Positions 1 to 7,582 of a stretch of 64,000 bases of DNA are shown here, in pieces (position 1 is the first letter of the stretch; every line of letters starts with the position of its first letter). The notes below the pieces were generated by a model. The model saw nothing but the letters and a program-made list of their open reading frames with translations. It did not search any database and was not told the origin of the DNA. The translations under genes were made by a program, and so were the position numbers. This DNA comes from Nibribacter ruber. GTDB lineage: Bacteria > Bacteroidota > Bacteroidia > Cytophagales > Hymenobacteraceae. The stretch spans positions 124,001 to 188,000 of the forward strand of contig NZ_CP047897.1 of assembly GCF_009913235.1 (NCBI RefSeq), read 5' to 3'.

Positions 1-57
1 GAAAGTGAAACCGGCTAGCAGAACCGCTACAATTGCTATGATGAGAGGTATAGTCAT
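1..57 (-). CDS. N-terminus of an unidentified membrane or exported protein, cut by the window edge
   Basis: An ATG at 57 on the minus strand opens 19 codons that run off the left edge. They read MTIPLIIAIVAVLLAGFTF, a single hydrophobic stretch that would be a membrane anchor or signal sequence. Nothing further can be said about the product. A bidirectional-looking hairpin at 87-126 separates it from the cytoskeletal operon upstream, so it is probably not the fifth gene of that operon, although read-through is possible. Only the start of the gene is visible and no clear ribosome binding site precedes it. Confidence 0.45.
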   Translation of the reverse strand, partial: MTIPLIIAIVAVLLAGFTF

Positions 58-86
58 ACCAAATGTTTTAATGGTTAGATGATACT

Positions 87-126
87 AAAACCGCCGGTGC
101 TTTTCTTGGGCACCAGCGGTTTTTTA
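87..126. terminator. Stem-loop terminator after the actin-like gene
   Basis: The arms AACCGC.GGTGC and GCACC.GCGGTT enclose a short loop and are flanked by A-runs on the left and T-runs on the right. It could stop transcription from either side. It ends a few bases from the stop codon of the gene ending at 131. Confidence 0.75.
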
Positions 127-130
127 CAAT

Positions 131-3100
131 TTATACAATGGCACCTACCTGCTGGTGGTACAGTTCTTTAGACAACAGGTACAGTGACTGCTTCAATGGC
201 ATAAAGAACATGGTCTCTGGGATGAGCTCACGGTCAGAAAGTCCGCGCAAAGTCTCTTCCAAGACCATGGTGTAGCTGTCCTGGATGTTGTTGCGCATGA
301 AGTTGAGTACCCAGTGCGGGTCTACCTCTACGCCCATTGAGCGCATCAATGGAGCCACATCGGCGTCATCCAATAAGAGCGTCAAGCAGTTCATGACGTT
401 GTCCAGTACCTCGGTTCTGAGGGTAGACGAAATCTGGCTCTTGTTCACCGACTTCATGGCATCTTCTCCGGCCACGGCACCGGTTGGGCGCATGATTGGA
501 ATGTCCGTCAAGTCAGAAAGGTTGGCGCCTTCCAGAGCCATGGCACCGCCGTTGGCCGTCACCTGCTTAGGATTGTCTACCAACACCAGCTTGAAGTTGC
601 TAGGCGCTTCTTGCCCGGTCACTTTCTGGAAGATGGTTTTGGCATAGCGCTCCACGTTGGAGAAGTTGGTGCCCGCGGCCAAAAGCTTGATGTACAAACT
701 TCCCTGGCCCGAGAAGCAGATGTAACGCGGAACCTGCGTGCCTAACAATTGGGTAAGCTGTGCCAGGTGGTACATCAAAGACCCGAAGTGCAGGTAGAAC
801 ATCAACCGTAGCTGGCGCGCCTGCAACAACTGCGAGCTGTAGTTCAACTCACGGTCATAGCTAAACAGCAAACTGGTAATATCAGCGGACCCGAAATCTG
901 GGTTGTCCAGCGCCGTCTCCAGGAACTTCTTGTATTCCTTACCTTCCTCAGACAACGGAATTTGCATGATATGCGACACGCCGTACTGCAACAAACCGTT
1001 GTCCTTGCTGGTCTTCACCGAGGCAAAACCATCGCCCCACAGGTCATTCCCGGCAAATCGGAAGGACGCACTGTGCGAAGGCTTGCGGTTGGTAAACAAC
1101 AATACGTCGGTGGTACCACCGCCTATGTCTACGTTAATCAGGTTTTCATCCTGGCTAGGCACTACCACTCCGGTTCTGGATAGGAAGTAGAACGGAGCCA
1201 CAGACTCTGTGATGCAGGCCGTGTTTCTTCCGTTTTTGAAGACGGTTTGGTATACACCGTCCCATACGTTCTGGAACATGTTGCGCGAGTAGTCATCAAA
1301 GCTCAATGGCGCAAACCACACCACTTTGGTGTTGGCCACGTTGCCATGGTTTAAGACCACTTTGTTCTTGATGAGCAACATAATCTCAGTGAAGAAGGCT
1401 TCAATCCGGCGCTTGCCAGTGTTGGATAGCGTCTCACTCCACTTCAGGTCGGTATGGTAGCTCTGCTTGTACTGGTCCTGGTGCGTACCTTCGGTGTTGA
1501 TGGAGAACCCAATGTTAATGTTCCCGAACAGACTCGGAATCTGGTTCTCAAAGTCAATAGACTCACAGGTAGCCGTTCTGGTAGGGAAGGAGTAAAGCGA
1601 CCCACCCGCCCCGATAATCAACGGAATAAACTCACGCTTCAGCAAGGTCTCTACCGCAAACAGACGCCCGAAACCACGCTTATGGAACCGCTGGTAATCT
1701 GTCAAAGATGCATCTTCTGATGGCTTGTTCAGCATCACCAACTGCAAGTCATTGGCCGTGATGGAGAACTCTTTCGGGGCTTGGTTAGAACCGGCCGTGT
1801 AGGCAATATGCGTGTTAGACGTCCCGAAGTCAATGGCGAAGGTGAAGCTCTGAATACCCTGGTGCATCTGCTGGAACTTAGGCACAATCAGCGCCTTGCC
1901 GGTCACGTCTACACCTTGGTGCGTCAGCTCGGCGTAGTCAAAGTGCGTGCCTCTGATTTCATAGTAAGTACTGCCCGCACTGCTGTTGCTTTTCTTGGTG
2001 CGTCTTTGGGACGTAGCAGACATGAAGCCTCCACCCGCGTCCAGTTGGCGTCCGCCAACATAGAAGTTCAAGGTGTGGTTTCTGTTCACCAACAGCGAGT
2101 CAATATCCTCATCAACCAGCATCACTTTGTAGAAGTCATTGTAGGTAGGCGCGTCCACAAACTTGTAGAACGGGAACACCCCAATGCCCACGCGTGATTT
2201 CAAGATGTGGCCTTTTTCTGGGATTATCTGGCCGTGTGCATCTCTGGAATTAAGCGGATTGTCATAGTAACTGCGTTCATATACTACTGGGCCATGCTCG
2301 GTAGGGATGGACAAGGTCACTCGCACGTGGTTCACGTCTACATAGAAGGTAAGGTGGTTGGCCAAATCCTCAGGCGTGAAGTAGTCAAAGTACGTGCTGG
2401 TGATAGGCAACAGGTAGTTAAATACTTTCTCCGTTACACCCGGTTGGTACAAGACGGTTCCGCTGTAAAAACGGTCTGTGTTCACCTCATAAGGCACCTG
2501 TACAATGGTCTCTTGCAAGAGGTCATTGATGGTGAGGTACGGGTAGTTAAACCCAACGCCCGGCAAAGAACGAGCAGGAATTTCTTTTTCGTCTGAGTAG
2601 CCTACCTGCGTATTGGTTGGCCAGGCCAGGTTGTTGACGTACTTCACGTGCGGGGCCAAACGCAAATCTGGCTTGAGCACGATAGGACGGTCTCCCTGGA
2701 ACAGATTGTTGGTTGGGCGCAGGAACAAATCACTGCTGGTCACGGCGGTTTGGTCTTTCTTCACCAGGAAGTTCAAGTGACCCACGTGCACCGGGTTCTG
2801 CTGTAAATCCACCAACGGCAGGTAGTCATTGATGACCGCATTCTGGCCCATCACCCCAGACATAGAAATGCTCTTCAAAACCGCTTCGTCCAAGGCATTG
2901 TACACCGCCGGGAAAGCCTGAATATACGCCGGATTAGACACGAACAGCTTGTGCACGTACTCTTTAAAATCACGCTCGCGGTCATTTAGTGACACGAAGT
3001 TGTTGTCAAAGTACACGCCCACGTTTTGCGCTCTATTGATAGAAAGTGGTTGCACATTTGGAGACACAAACAGGAAGGTGAACGGTGAAGTACCACCCAA

Positions 3101-3586
3101 CAACTGCATGTGCTTGTTGCCACGTCCATCAGTAGATTCCAGATAGAACAGGAACAAATCATCCACGCCTCTGAACTTGGAGTCGTTCATGAACAAGTCC
3201 AGCGTTCTGCCCAAAAGTTGGGTGTTGGGGTTGGATTGCATGGCGTGCAACTGCTGTTGCTTGTTCCAGCGTCTTATGACAATCTTGTTACCGCCCTGGG
3301 CGTAGCTTTGGTGGTTGTAGAGCAGTTCCCACAAGTCCCAGAAGTGGGTGACAAACTTATGGTAGATGCTGTTGGGGGTGCTAGAGACACCTTGCTTGAC
3401 AAAGTCAAAGGCGGTCTCAAACAAGTGCATGCGCGCAAACGGCGTGGGGATGGAGGCCGTGATTTTCTGGGCTCTACCGCCGGCACCGTCGGTGATGTCC
3501 TTAATCTCCGTGCTGGTAATCTGGCTAGTTTTTGCCCAACCTTCTACGTTAGAACCGGTCTTATGAAGTCGAAGTACTTTCGGCAT
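131..3586 (-). CDS. Large protein with a C-terminal actin/Hsp70-like ATPase domain
   Basis: 1151 residues, no signal peptide or obvious membrane segment, so probably cytoplasmic. The C-terminal half carries the phosphate and adenosine signatures of the actin/Hsp70 ATPase fold: FAIDFGTSNT near residues 583-592 (phosphate 1), NVDIGGGTTDVLL near 817-828 (phosphate 2) and a glycine-rich FSGQGS near 957 (adenosine motif). The first 580 or so residues match no family I recognise. It is the last gene of a four-gene operon with a tubulin-like protein, a small membrane protein and a vWA-like lipoprotein, so it may be a nucleotide-dependent scaffold or polymer acting with the tubulin-like partner at the membrane (inference). 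A distant relation to SrfB-type Hsp70-like proteins is possible. It is separated from the preceding gene by about 280 bp of repeat-rich DNA. Confidence 0.8.
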   Translation of the reverse strand: MPKVLRLHKTGSNVEGWAKTSQITSTEIKDITDGAGGRAQKITASIPTPFARMHLFETAFDFVKQGVSSTPNSIYHKFVTHFWDLWELLYNHQSYAQGGNKIVIRRWNKQQQLHAMQSNPNTQLLGRTLDLFMNDSKFRGVDDLFLFYLESTDGRGNKHMQLLGGTSPFTFLFVSPNVQPLSINRAQNVGVYFDNNFVSLNDRERDFKEYVHKLFVSNPAYIQAFPAVYNALDEAVLKSISMSGVMGQNAVINDYLPLVDLQQNPVHVGHLNFLVKKDQTAVTSSDLFLRPTNNLFQGDRPIVLKPDLRLAPHVKYVNNLAWPTNTQVGYSDEKEIPARSLPGVGFNYPYLTINDLLQETIVQVPYEVNTDRFYSGTVLYQPGVTEKVFNYLLPITSTYFDYFTPEDLANHLTFYVDVNHVRVTLSIPTEHGPVVYERSYYDNPLNSRDAHGQIIPEKGHILKSRVGIGVFPFYKFVDAPTYNDFYKVMLVDEDIDSLLVNRNHTLNFYVGGRQLDAGGGFMSATSQRRTKKSNSSAGSTYYEIRGTHFDYAELTHQGVDVTGKALIVPKFQQMHQGIQSFTFAIDFGTSNTHIAYTAGSNQAPKEFSITANDLQLVMLNKPSEDASLTDYQRFHKRGFGRLFAVETLLKREFIPLIIGAGGSLYSFPTRTATCESIDFENQIPSLFGNINIGFSINTEGTHQDQYKQSYHTDLKWSETLSNTGKRRIEAFFTEIMLLIKNKVVLNHGNVANTKVVWFAPLSFDDYSRNMFQNVWDGVYQTVFKNGRNTACITESVAPFYFLSRTGVVVPSQDENLINVDIGGGTTDVLLFTNRKPSHSASFRFAGNDLWGDGFASVKTSKDNGLLQYGVSHIMQIPLSEEGKEYKKFLETALDNPDFGSADITSLLFSYDRELNYSSQLLQARQLRLMFYLHFGSLMYHLAQLTQLLGTQVPRYICFSGQGSLYIKLLAAGTNFSNVERYAKTIFQKVTGQEAPSNFKLVLVDNPKQVTANGGAMALEGANLSDLTDIPIMRPTGAVAGEDAMKSVNKSQISSTLRTEVLDNVMNCLTLLLDDADVAPLMRSMGVEVDPHWVLNFMRNNIQDSYTMVLEETLRGLSDRELIPETMFFMPLKQSLYLLSKELYHQQVGAIV

Positions 3587-3607
3587 AAATCAATCTGTTT
3601 TTAAGGT

Positions 3608-3633
3608 GTTTTCAGAAAAAGAGGCCAAAAACG
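3608..3633. repeat. Half copy of the dispersed palindromic repeat
   Basis: Only the right arm (AGGCCAAAAACG) and part of the loop of the family core are present, just upstream of the actin-like gene. The left arm is lost. Confidence 0.55.
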
Positions 3634-3702
3634 AATTTTGGGGGATGACCTCCTTTTCTTTCCTTTACTTATTTCTTCCTTCAGGAAGTGTTCTTTCTTT
3701 TT

Positions 3703-3850
3703 CGTCCCCCTTTGAAGGGGGTAGGGGGATGATTATTGCAAGGAGATTCTCCCCTTGAGTGGAGCGTAGAGGGGTGTTTACATTGCAAACTTTCTCTCCA
3801 ATGATTACACCCCTAAAGTCCCCCTCAAGGGGACAATCTCTCCCCAAAAA
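3703..3850. repeat. Cluster of G/C-run hairpins between two operon genes
   Basis: Several short hairpins are packed together: CCCCCTTTGAAGGGGG at 3706-3721, an AGGGGTGT/ACACCCCT pair near 3771-3814, and TCCCCCTCAAGGGGA at 3819-3833. Similar CCCCCTTTGAAGGGGG elements are scattered through intergenic DNA of many Bacteroidota. An apparent 60-codon reading frame here is a by-product of the repeat and has no protein-like composition. Confidence 0.6.
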
Positions 3851-3865
3851 GGGAAACTGGATGGC

Positions 3866-5317
3866 TTAAGAATACTTAAGCTTTTCTTCTACCAAATTAT
3901 TGGTGGCAATCTCAAAGGCTTTGATGGTAGCTTTGAAGGCCTCGCGGTCTGAGATGGATTCTGAGGCACGGTTCAACTCTTTCACAAAAGCGCCTTGTGA
4001 GATGCCTTTGTTCAGGAAACCAGTCTCTACTTGCTTGTCAGAGACCATGCGGTTGAAGTCGGTCTCATGTAGGTGGAAGGCAGAGAAGGTGCGCTCCATC
4101 CGGCTGAGTTCTTTCAACCAAGCCTCGTAACCAATGTCTGGGCTGTTCAGGAACTTGTTCAGCTCTTTGAAGATAGGCTCATTGCGCATGGCACTGCTCA
4201 AGTCCACACCTTTGGCGTAGGCCGCTTGTGCGTCATCCGGCACATGGTTGGCGTAGTAGCGCGCGAAGTAATGGAAGCGAATCAATTGCTTGGCAATACG
4301 GTCTCTGGTCTCGGTGTCCAGGTGCGAGAACTGCACATTGTCCACGTCTTCGCGCAAGCCAAACTCATGGTAATGCGAGTTGCCGGTCAACTCATTGTCT
4401 GAGTAGTCCATAAAGTCAATGATGGACAACGCGCTCAAGAGTTCTACCAAGTGGGCGTCGTTTTTCTGACTTGCCCGGCCTGGGTTGTTCTCTAACGGAC
4501 GGTCTGGCGTGTCACCCATATAATAGGTAGCGTTCACCCCAGTCAGGTGGTTCTGGTAGTAAGACAGTGCATCCTTCGCCTTAGTGGTGAAGGTGTTGGA
4601 GTCAATGAAGTCGGCGTCTACGCCAGGGGCTGGTTGCTCCAAAGTAAAGTACGGCAATACTACCATGGCACCCGTCAACGCCGAGTTCAAGCTAGACGCG
4701 TTGGGTAAAGTTGAGTGCTGGTCTTTGAAGTTCTTCAGCAACAGCGGGAAGCCGGCCGCGCCGGTACCGCCAAAGATGGAGCTCACAAAGAAGATGCGGT
4801 CACCGGCCTGAAAGTTAGACGCAAAGAAGCGCATCTCAGGAGATTCAATAATCTCGTTCAAGACCACACTGCCCACGTTCGGACTTCCTCTAAAGCCCAC
4901 ATCAAGACTGTTATTCAAGTTTTCTGGCGTGAACAATAAGTCTACTAGCGCCTGGGAGTCAATGTCCAATTGGTTGTAGCCCACGTGGTCTTTGAACGGC
5001 TTGTTGATGCCCCCAAAGTCATACACAAACGAGTCTCTTACTTTAGAGGAGCCGTCACCGGAGATGCTGGAAAGCGTGCTGATGTTGGTATGGAAAAAAC
5101 CTTCTTCGCGCTTGCCCAATTGGTCATGCAGGTGCTTGTAGGTTTTAAGCAGTTCTACTGTGCGGTTCATGTCCCCGTTCTGCGTGTCTGGGTCAATGAT
5201 GATGGGCACAATCTTGTCACAGTTCTTGATTTTGACACCGGCGGCCATGAGCATCACCAACGAGCGAATCACTCGGGAGCCAGTACCGCCAATTCCGAAT
5301 ACAAAAAGTTTTGCCAT
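3866..5317 (-). CDS. Tubulin/FtsZ-like GTPase-fold protein
   Basis: 483 residues. It opens with a Rossmann-type FGIGGTGSR (residues 7-15) and has the tubulin signature loop FGGTGAAGF at 182-190, preceded by the hydrophobic strand RIFFVSS. This matches the prokaryotic tubulin-like family (Pfam PF13809, 'Tubulin_2') better than cell-division FtsZ, which is shorter and has a different N-terminus. The family is expected to bind GTP and possibly polymerise. No signal peptide; cytoplasmic. The start ATG lies 2 bp after the stop of the membrane protein upstream, so translation is probably coupled. Known FtsZ-like families outside division have been predicted to work in membrane remodelling with vWA proteins, and the neighbouring lipoprotein fits that picture. 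GTP binding is inferred from the motif only. Confidence 0.82.
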   Translation of the reverse strand: MAKLFVFGIGGTGSRVIRSLVMLMAAGVKIKNCDKIVPIIIDPDTQNGDMNRTVELLKTYKHLHDQLGKREEGFFHTNISTLSSISGDGSSKVRDSFVYDFGGINKPFKDHVGYNQLDIDSQALVDLLFTPENLNNSLDVGFRGSPNVGSVVLNEIIESPEMRFFASNFQAGDRIFFVSSIFGGTGAAGFPLLLKNFKDQHSTLPNASSLNSALTGAMVVLPYFTLEQPAPGVDADFIDSNTFTTKAKDALSYYQNHLTGVNATYYMGDTPDRPLENNPGRASQKNDAHLVELLSALSIIDFMDYSDNELTGNSHYHEFGLREDVDNVQFSHLDTETRDRIAKQLIRFHYFARYYANHVPDDAQAAYAKGVDLSSAMRNEPIFKELNKFLNSPDIGYEAWLKELSRMERTFSAFHLHETDFNRMVSDKQVETGFLNKGISQGAFVKELNRASESISDREAFKATIKAFEIATNNLVEEKLKYS

Positions 5318-5319
5318 AG

Positions 5320-5733
5320 TTATCTAGTGTGGGGCCATTTCATGGGAGTAGTCCAAGCCTGGACACTTCCTTTTTTAAGCAATAGGGAGAAAATGAAAAA
5401 CAGGATTAAGCTGAGCACCGCGTTTACAAAGGCAAACGTGTAGGTGTAAGAATGAGTATCAATGCCAGCACCACTTACTTGAGAAATAGGAATGATGAAC
5501 GCGATGATGGCATTGATGGCCAGAAAAATGTACCAGTGTCTTGGCTTGTAGAAACCAGTGCTCAAGGCGCGGTTCAAGACATAATAATAGAGCACTACCA
5601 TGACCAGCGTGATGATGAACAGCATGAGACCGGTGTTGGGGAACACCACCTCGCGGTAATCATTGGTGAAACTGGCTGGCATGGGCCGGCCCAAGAAAAG
5701 CTCATACAGCCCGGAGAAGAAATTCTGAATCAT
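5320..5733 (-). CDS. Small three-helix membrane protein of the cytoskeletal operon
   Basis: 137 residues with three predicted membrane segments at about 34-53, 67-85 and 98-121, short loops and a basic C-terminal tail (KKGSVQAW...). No family recognised. The gene is tightly packed: 2 bp after the lipoprotein gene and 2 bp before the tubulin-like gene. That spacing implies one transcript and a joint function, possibly as the inner-membrane anchor or receptor for the tubulin-like or actin-like protein (inference). Confidence 0.7.
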   Translation of the reverse strand: MIQNFFSGLYELFLGRPMPASFTNDYREVVFPNTGLMLFIITLVMVVLYYYVLNRALSTGFYKPRHWYIFLAINAIIAFIIPISQVSGAGIDTHSYTYTFAFVNAVLSLILFFIFSLLLKKGSVQAWTTPMKWPHTR

Positions 5734-5735
5734 CC

Positions 5736-7124
5736 TTAGTTGGTTTCTTTGTTAAACTTCATTGTTGCACTAAATACAAACTCACTTTTATCTCTATAGA
5801 GCGCCTGCACGCCGTCTATAATCTTATTGAACTGGTACGTTTTTCTGGGCGCCGATGCCGGATTGTTGTCATTGCCTGTAGACCACTGGCTAATCCAGGT
5901 GGGTACCGCTTGTGGTAAATTTAAAGTAATGGAACCGGTCTTGGCCGTCAATTGAGGCACCTTCACCCGCACAAAGTGGGTGAACTGAGACACGCCCGGT
6001 GCTGACTTGGTATCTTCATTGGCTACAAGGATGGTGCCAATAGACGCTTTGCCACCGGTTATGGCCAGCTTGAGGTTCTGCTTTAAGTAGTCTACAGCCT
6101 GCATGGTGGCCGGTAAACTACTCAAATCCAGCCCAATGGTGAACTCAACCGGCTCCTTATTTTCAGGTGCTAAATTTATGGTAGTACATGTTTCAGCGGT
6201 TCTGCTGGTGCAGTACACCACGCCCATGGGCTTGAAGGCATTTGCTTTTAAGACGGCTGAATACGGCACGCTGGCATACGAAAACCCGAAATACGCTTGC
6301 TGGGCCGGCAGGTTGCGCAATACTTTGTTGGTGAACGTCTGCACATCTGCTTGCTTGCCCACAATCCAGATGTAGAACGGAATTTCCTGACCCGATAGTG
6401 TCTGCTTCACTGCCGGCTTTTTAACTGCTGGGTAATAGTTACCATAGAACGGCGAAGCTTCCGCCAATACAGCTACTACCAGGTTTTGATGTTCGGCCTG
6501 TTTTAGACTGCTTCTAATGTCGGCGTCCAAAGACAGAAACTGGCCCGGGTTGTTGGGGTCTGGGCCATGGATGAAGTCAGAAACTACTACGCTCAAGGCT
6601 CCGCGCTTGGTGGAGTTGGTCAAGGCGGCCTGCAACATGTCCGGCAATGGAGTGCCCAATACATTGTCTTTGATACCGCTAACAATGGTCAGTTTTAAGG
6701 TGTTGTAAGAAACGCTGTCCAGCACGGGTGCGCCCTGGGCGTTTTGCTTGGCCAGGTAAAATCGCTTATCATCTACGTGCACGCCGTCCTGTACTTCAGA
6801 AATCAATTTGGTCAACCGGTTCTGGAAGGTAGTGGGCTCTTTGTCGGCGGCGGGAGGGGGCATAAAGCCTTTCATGCCGTTGGACACCTCCAGGTAAATG
6901 TCCACGTCTACTTTGGCGTTGGCCACCGGAGTAGGCGTTGGGGTTGTAGCGGTAGATTCTTTTGAATCACGGGTTGGGGCCTTTTCTGTAGTGGTGGTCT
7001 CCGTTTCTTCGCGGTCACTCTTTTTGGTAAAGCATCCGGAGATCATCAGCGCCAGCCCAAGGCAGAGCAGGGGAAACTTAGTGCCCAGAAGTGGTGCTTT
7101 ATAGTATTTGCTGTTCATTTTCAT
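5736..7124 (-). CDS. Lipoprotein with a degenerate vWA-like domain
   Basis: 462 residues. An N-terminal hydrophobic segment ends in the lipobox ISGC with the lipidated Cys at 31, so it is exported and membrane-anchored. A Thr/Glu/Pro-rich linker spans about 38-70. From residue 71 it resembles a von Willebrand A fold: a strand DIYLEVSNGMKGF (75-87) where DxSxS is expected, a GTPLPDML helix start (157-164) and SVVVSDF (178-184). The first MIDAS aspartate is replaced by Glu79 and the second serine by glycine, so metal binding may be altered or lost. The C-terminal half (200-462) looks beta-rich and unassigned. It is the first gene of the four-gene operon and probably its envelope-facing component. 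The vWA assignment is by pattern only. Confidence 0.7.
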   Translation of the reverse strand: MKMNSKYYKAPLLGTKFPLLCLGLALMISGCFTKKSDREETETTTTEKAPTRDSKESTATTPTPTPVANAKVDVDIYLEVSNGMKGFMPPPAADKEPTTFQNRLTKLISEVQDGVHVDDKRFYLAKQNAQGAPVLDSVSYNTLKLTIVSGIKDNVLGTPLPDMLQAALTNSTKRGALSVVVSDFIHGPDPNNPGQFLSLDADIRSSLKQAEHQNLVVAVLAEASPFYGNYYPAVKKPAVKQTLSGQEIPFYIWIVGKQADVQTFTNKVLRNLPAQQAYFGFSYASVPYSAVLKANAFKPMGVVYCTSRTAETCTTINLAPENKEPVEFTIGLDLSSLPATMQAVDYLKQNLKLAITGGKASIGTILVANEDTKSAPGVSQFTHFVRVKVPQLTAKTGSITLNLPQAVPTWISQWSTGNDNNPASAPRKTYQFNKIIDGVQALYRDKSEFVFSATMKFNKETN

Positions 7125-7582
7125 GTGTACGTACTAAGATTCCTGAAGAAGGTTGACCATAGGTAGAACGCTAGGTTTAGACACTCTATTACCCAAGGTT
7201 TTATTTGTGCGCTTGTACCCTTAATTCTGAGTAGAATTCATTAACCCGCCTGTTCTACCAGATTTCGATTTTGGTCTGTTTTCCAGAAAACAGGCAGAAA
7301 CTAGGTCTTTAACGGAAAATATACCTTAACGGCTATATACGCAGGAAGCTTTAAAAGATTCATGAATTGAAAGCAGGCTTCTGAAAATAACTGAATTGAC
7401 CGTTGGTCACATTTTCTCTGGGATTCGTCACATTTAGTTTAGGATGCTTTCAAAGCTGGCTAACCTTGAACCACTTACCGCACAAACCCTCTGGCTCTTA
7501 CGCCCAAGCCCCACTAAGGCAAGGTCTAGCCACCTGGGAGATTGAAGTGTCATGTTCATTTAACCATCTTAAAAAGTATTCT
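7125..7582. other. Divergent intergenic region, 458 bp
   Basis: This must hold the promoters of both the cytoskeletal operon (leftward) and the receptor gene (rightward). I could not pick a convincing TTTG/TAnnTTTG pair for either. The receptor reading frame stays open back to 7403, but that stretch does not look like protein and precedes a clear signal peptide start. Confidence 0.5.
7266..7301. repeat. Dispersed palindromic repeat copy
   Basis: CGATTTTGGTCTGTTTTCC followed by AGAAAACAGGCAGAAAC. Both arms are decayed at their outer ends, while the central TGTTTTC/GAAAACA is intact. Confidence 0.65.

Noticed and set aside
3665-3847. 60-codon frame on the minus strand between the actin-like and tubulin-like genes
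   Set aside because: Generated by G/C-run repeats; no protein-like composition.
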